NCBI GenBank assembly: GCA_012027055.1
Contig: VEPF01000167.1
Location: forward strand, 1 to 9,361
From: Gemmatimonadota bacterium
GTDB lineage: Bacteria; Gemmatimonadota; Gemmatimonadetes; Longimicrobiales; RSA9
Reading direction: 5' to 3'
DNA: 9,361 bases
Positions 6,588 through 9,361 of this stretch are shown in pieces. The notes under the pieces are model-generated. The model was given only the letters and a program-made list of their open reading frames with translations. It searched no databases and was not told the DNA's origin. Within the stretch, counting starts at the first letter, position 1, and each line of letters opens with the position of its first letter. A program made the translations under genes and the position numbers.

Positions 6588-7907
6588 ATGAGCGACGCCC
6601 TGGTCCCCGTCATCGGTCTGCTGCTCGCGCTCGCCGTGATGCTCCCGTTCGCCATCGCCCACCGGCGCCGCGAGCGGGCCACGGCCGCGGCCGCGGTGGA
6701 GGCCCTCCGCTACGGCTTGCACGAGCCGGTGTCGCTGCACCCGGTGGTCGATCCCGCAGGCTGCATCGGCACCGGGAACTGCATCTCCGTGTGTCCCGAG
6801 GAGACGGTGCTGGGCATGCGCCACGGCCAGGCCGTGGTGGTGGCCCCGGCACGCTGCATCGGCCATGGACTCTGCGAGCGGGCGTGCCCGGTCGATGCCA
6901 TCCGCCTGGTGTTCGGCACCGAGCGGCGCGGCGTGGACATCCCCCGCATCCGCGAGAACTTCGAGACCAACGTGCCCGGCCTCTACATCGTGGGGGAGCT
7001 GGGCGGCATGGGGCTGATCGGCAACGCCTTCGAGCAGGGCCGGCAGTGCGCGGACGGGATCTTTCGCGAGGGTGTGGGGCGAGGCGGGCCGCTCGACGCG
7101 GTCGTGGTGGGTTGCGGGCCAGCCGGGCTGTCCACGTCGCTGAACCTGCTCCACCGCCGGGCACGCTTCACCACCATCGAGCGGGAGGACATCGGCGGGA
7201 CCGTCCGGCATTACCCGCGCAAGAAGCTGGTGCTGACGCGGACGGTGCAGGTGCCCGGGTACGGGAAGCTCGATTTCCGCGAGATCCCCAAGGAGGATCT
7301 CATGGAGGTCTGGCACGACATCGTGCAGCGGACCGGGCTGGAAGTCCGGACCGGCGAGCCGGCCACGGGCATCGACCGGCTCGAGGACGGCACCTTCAGC
7401 GTGACCACCACCACCGGCGCGCATCACGCCCGGCGGGTGGTGCTCGCCATCGGCCGCCGGGGAGTGCCCCGACGGCTCGGCGTGCCGGGCGAGGATTCAC
7501 CGGACGTCGCTTACTCGCTGCGCGAGCCGGAGGCCTACCAGCAGGACCGCATTCTGGTAGTGGGGGGCGGCGACTCCGCCGTGGAAGCAGCGCTCGCACT
7601 CGCCGCGCAGCCCGGCAACACCGTCCACCTCTCCTATCGCGGCGAGCGGTTCGGCCGCATCAAGGAAGCCAACCGCCAGCGCATCGACGCCGCCCTGCAG
7701 GCCGGCCACCTCCGGGCCATGTTCTCGAGCCGCGTGCTCGAGATCGCGCCCGGACGGGTGCACCTGGAGAATGGAGCGGGCCGCGCCGGCACCCTCGACA
7801 TCGACCGCGTGTTCGTCTTCATCGGGGGCGCGCTGCCCACCGCCTTCCTGCGGGCCTGCGGCGTGGCCATCGACACCAGGTTCGGCACGGCCGCTCGCGT
7901 CCGCTGA
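6588..7907 (+). CDS. Membrane-anchored ferredoxin-FAD/NAD(P) oxidoreductase with atypical Fe-S motifs
   Basis: This 439-residue protein starts 2 nt after the barrel gene. A single hydrophobic segment (4-24) followed by HRRRER anchors it with the catalytic part in the cytoplasm. A two-motif ferredoxin domain follows: C59-x5-C65-x3-C69-P and C90-x5-C96-x3-C100-P, with Thr62 and His93 where the second Cys normally sits. An FAD-binding GxGxxG is at 175-180 (GCGPAG), an NAD(P)-binding GGGDSA at 326-331, and a C-terminal flavin motif near 408-421 (VFIGGALPT). This layout matches thioredoxin-reductase-like oxidoreductases of the Pyr_redox_3/YpdA type, but no CXXC disulfide is present at the NAD(P) domain. 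It probably moves electrons between NAD(P)H and the membrane chain (quinone or the cytochrome b). The partner is inferred from the operon. The length looks complete. Confidence 0.85.
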   Translation: MSDALVPVIGLLLALAVMLPFAIAHRRRERATAAAAVEALRYGLHEPVSLHPVVDPAGCIGTGNCISVCPEETVLGMRHGQAVVVAPARCIGHGLCERACPVDAIRLVFGTERRGVDIPRIRENFETNVPGLYIVGELGGMGLIGNAFEQGRQCADGIFREGVGRGGPLDAVVVGCGPAGLSTSLNLLHRRARFTTIEREDIGGTVRHYPRKKLVLTRTVQVPGYGKLDFREIPKEDLMEVWHDIVQRTGLEVRTGEPATGIDRLEDGTFSVTTTTGAHHARRVVLAIGRRGVPRRLGVPGEDSPDVAYSLREPEAYQQDRILVVGGGDSAVEAALALAAQPGNTVHLSYRGERFGRIKEANRQRIDAALQAGHLRAMFSSRVLEIAPGRVHLENGAGRAGTLDIDRVFVFIGGALPTAFLRACGVAIDTRFGTAARVR

Positions 7908-8083
7908 AGCGTCTGGACAAGCCGGCGCCGGTTGCCCAACCTGCATGTGCGTCAGGACGCGTCGGGCCGGGCGACACCCACCCGCCCGTGACCGGTGGGC
8001 GAGGAACCCGTCCCGGCCGCTGCGGGTACCGCCTGGTCACGTGCCAACCCCCGCCGCCCGGGTGCCGAAGGGAAGGGGCCGCA
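7908..8083. other. Intergenic region with nested inverted repeats
   Basis: These 176 bp separate the operon from the peptidase gene. GGCCGGG at 7965-7971 pairs with CCCGGCC at 8012-8018 and encloses CCCACC/GGTGGG (7977-7982 with 7994-7999). GACGCGTC (7956-7963) and CACGTG (8038-8043) are palindromes, and GCGG/CCGC form a small hairpin at 8022-8032. No T-tract follows any stem, so a terminator is possible but unproven. I see no convincing -35/-10 pair, although a promoter for the next gene is expected here. GGAAGGGG at 8071-8078 is the ribosome-binding site for ATG 8084. Confidence 0.4.
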
Positions 8084-9295
8084 ATGAAGCGTTTCGTCCT
8101 GTTCCTGGCCGCGCTGCTGGCCGCCTGCGGCGACGCCACGGGGCCGGAAGTGCCCGGCCTGGCTGCCACCCTGCCCAGGGCGGGGGCCGGCGACGTCTCG
8201 GTCGCCACTCCGATCCGCCTCACCTTCCCGCGCGACATCCGGCTGCCGACGGACACGGCCGGTGCGGTGTGGCTCACGGAGGGCACGGCGCGCGTGCCCG
8301 CGCGGGTCACGCAGCCGACCGGCGCCGTGCTGCTGCTAACGCCTCCGGACATCCTGAATCCGGCCACGCGCTACACCGTGCACATCGGTGCGGGCATCAC
8401 CGACAGCCGGGGCACAGTCGCGGCCACCGCGTTCGATTTCACCACGCGCGGTGCGCGCACGCCGCAGGTGGACGGCGCCCGCCTGATCGGGCACGTGCGC
8501 GCACTCGCCCACGACTCCATGCAGGGACGCGGCTCGCTCACGCCGGCGGAGCTGAAGGCGGCCAGCTACATCCGGGCGGAGTTCGGGCGGTACGGCCTCA
8601 GCGCCGTCTCGAGCGGCGAGTGGTTCCAGACGTTCGCGGTCACCGGCGTGGGCAACTCCCAGAACGTGGTGGGCGTGCTGCGCGGGGCCGGCTCGCTGCA
8701 GGATGAGTGGGTGATCATCGGCGGCCACTACGATCACATCGGGATCCGCAACGGGCTGATCAACAACGGCGCGGATGACAACGCCTCGGGCACGGCCGCG
8801 GTACTGGAGCTGGCGCGGCTGCTGGCGCAGCACAAGTCTAACAACGGCTTCGGCAGCGCGGACCGGCGCTCGCTCATGTTCGTCGCCTTCGGCGCGGAAG
8901 AGCTCGGCCTGGTGGGCTCCAACTTCTACTGCAAGTACCCGCTGGTGCCGCTCACCAGCGTGTCGGCCATGATCAACATGGACATGATCGGCCGCCTGCA
9001 GAACAACACCGTGTACCTGATCGGCGAGAACACGGGCCAGGAGTGGGCGGCCATGGTCCGCCGCTACAACGCGACGTTCACGTACGCGGCCATGGGTGAC
9101 GCCGGCACCGACTACCGGTGCTTCAAGACGGCCGGACGGCCGGTCATGTCGCTGTTCACGGGCCTGCACGCGGACTACCACAAGCCGACCGACGACACCG
9201 AGCTGATCGACGTGCCCGGCTTCACCGCAATCGCACAACTGGCGCTGGAGCTGGCCGTGAACACGGCCGTGCGGCCGCGCCCGTTCACGCCCTGA
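8084..9295 (+). CDS. Lipoprotein M28-family zinc aminopeptidase with N-terminal Ig-like domain
   Basis: This 403-residue protein has a lipoprotein signal (MKRFVLFLAALLAAC; lipobox LAAC, lipidated Cys15), with Gly at +2 and no obvious retention signal. Residues about 25-122 resemble a bacterial Ig-like Big_5/SbsA domain (ATPIRLTFPRDI, NPATRYTVHI, FDFTT). The peptidase domain (about 130-395) keeps the M28 zinc and catalytic set: H215 and D217 in GGHYDHIG, Asp231/232 in GADDNASG, E272-E273 in AFGAEELG, D300 in NMDMIG and H366 in DYHKPTDD. It should release N-terminal residues from peptides in the periplasm or at the surface, and the true substrate is unknown. The start is fixed by GGAAGGGG at 8071-8078, 5 nt upstream. 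The 176-bp gap, own ribosome site and unrelated function argue that it is not part of the electron-transfer operon. Confidence 0.93.
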   Translation: MKRFVLFLAALLAACGDATGPEVPGLAATLPRAGAGDVSVATPIRLTFPRDIRLPTDTAGAVWLTEGTARVPARVTQPTGAVLLLTPPDILNPATRYTVHIGAGITDSRGTVAATAFDFTTRGARTPQVDGARLIGHVRALAHDSMQGRGSLTPAELKAASYIRAEFGRYGLSAVSSGEWFQTFAVTGVGNSQNVVGVLRGAGSLQDEWVIIGGHYDHIGIRNGLINNGADDNASGTAAVLELARLLAQHKSNNGFGSADRRSLMFVAFGAEELGLVGSNFYCKYPLVPLTSVSAMINMDMIGRLQNNTVYLIGENTGQEWAAMVRRYNATFTYAAMGDAGTDYRCFKTAGRPVMSLFTGLHADYHKPTDDTELIDVPGFTAIAQLALELAVNTAVRPRPFTP

Positions 9296-9361
9296 GCGGC
9301 TGCACGGTGATGATGGTACCGGATGTAGCCCCGAAGTGGCCGACGTCTCCAACCCCCGCCC
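9296..9361. other. Terminal 66 bp with no supported feature
   Basis: After the peptidase stop codon there is a short GC-rich stretch. I see no gene start with a ribosome-binding site, no strong inverted repeat with a T-tract and no RNA gene. Any terminator or downstream gene would lie beyond the window. Confidence 0.6.

Noticed and set aside
7977..7999. Intrinsic terminator after the operon
   Set aside because: The stem is only 6 bp and no T-rich tract follows, so it is reported only as part of a structured intergenic region.
6533..8083. Extension of the peptidase frame upstream through the oxidoreductase gene
   Set aside because: The lipoprotein signal and ribosome site place the start at 8084. 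The upstream part is a shadow of the Fe-S/FAD gene.

Overview
The window is very GC-rich, densely coding DNA, with every supported gene on the + strand. It looks like a chromosomal segment of a Gram-negative, probably Gemmatimonadota-like, bacterium. The basis is indirect: extreme GC, Sec-exported multiheme cytochromes, an outer-membrane-type beta-barrel ending in Phe, and a lipoprotein whose mature start (CGDATGP) resembles many lipoproteins I associate with that phylum. This is inference; no marker gene is present.

Positions 1-241 are a leader region with a GC-rich hairpin, a weak promoter-like sequence and a possible 9-codon mini-ORF abutting the first gene. Positions 242-7907 form one tight run of six genes, with overlaps of 1-4 bases or short gaps (2-17 nt): a 5-TM diheme b-type cytochrome; a membrane-anchored TPR protein; an 18-heme c-type cytochrome with one extra broken site; a 22-heme c-type cytochrome built from 76-residue three-heme repeats; a signal-peptide-bearing beta-barrel protein; and a membrane-anchored ferredoxin/FAD/NAD(P) oxidoreductase. 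A 176-bp gap with several GC-rich inverted repeats separates this block from a separately initiated lipoprotein M28 metallopeptidase (8084-9295). The last 66 bp hold nothing I can support.

The six-gene block reads as an electron-transfer conduit across the whole envelope. In this model a cytosolic-side FAD/Fe-S reductase and a quinone- or donor-linked diheme cytochrome b in the inner membrane pass electrons to two periplasmic or surface multiheme cytochromes carrying 40 canonical CXXCH motifs in total. A beta-barrel would carry the wire through the outer membrane, by analogy with the Mtr and porin-cytochrome systems. The direction of flow, out to minerals or other acceptors or in from an external donor, cannot be read from the sequence. 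The parts most worth a second look are the paired ferredoxin motifs that both lack their second cysteine, the recently duplicated three-heme repeat array, and the all-in-one operon layout.
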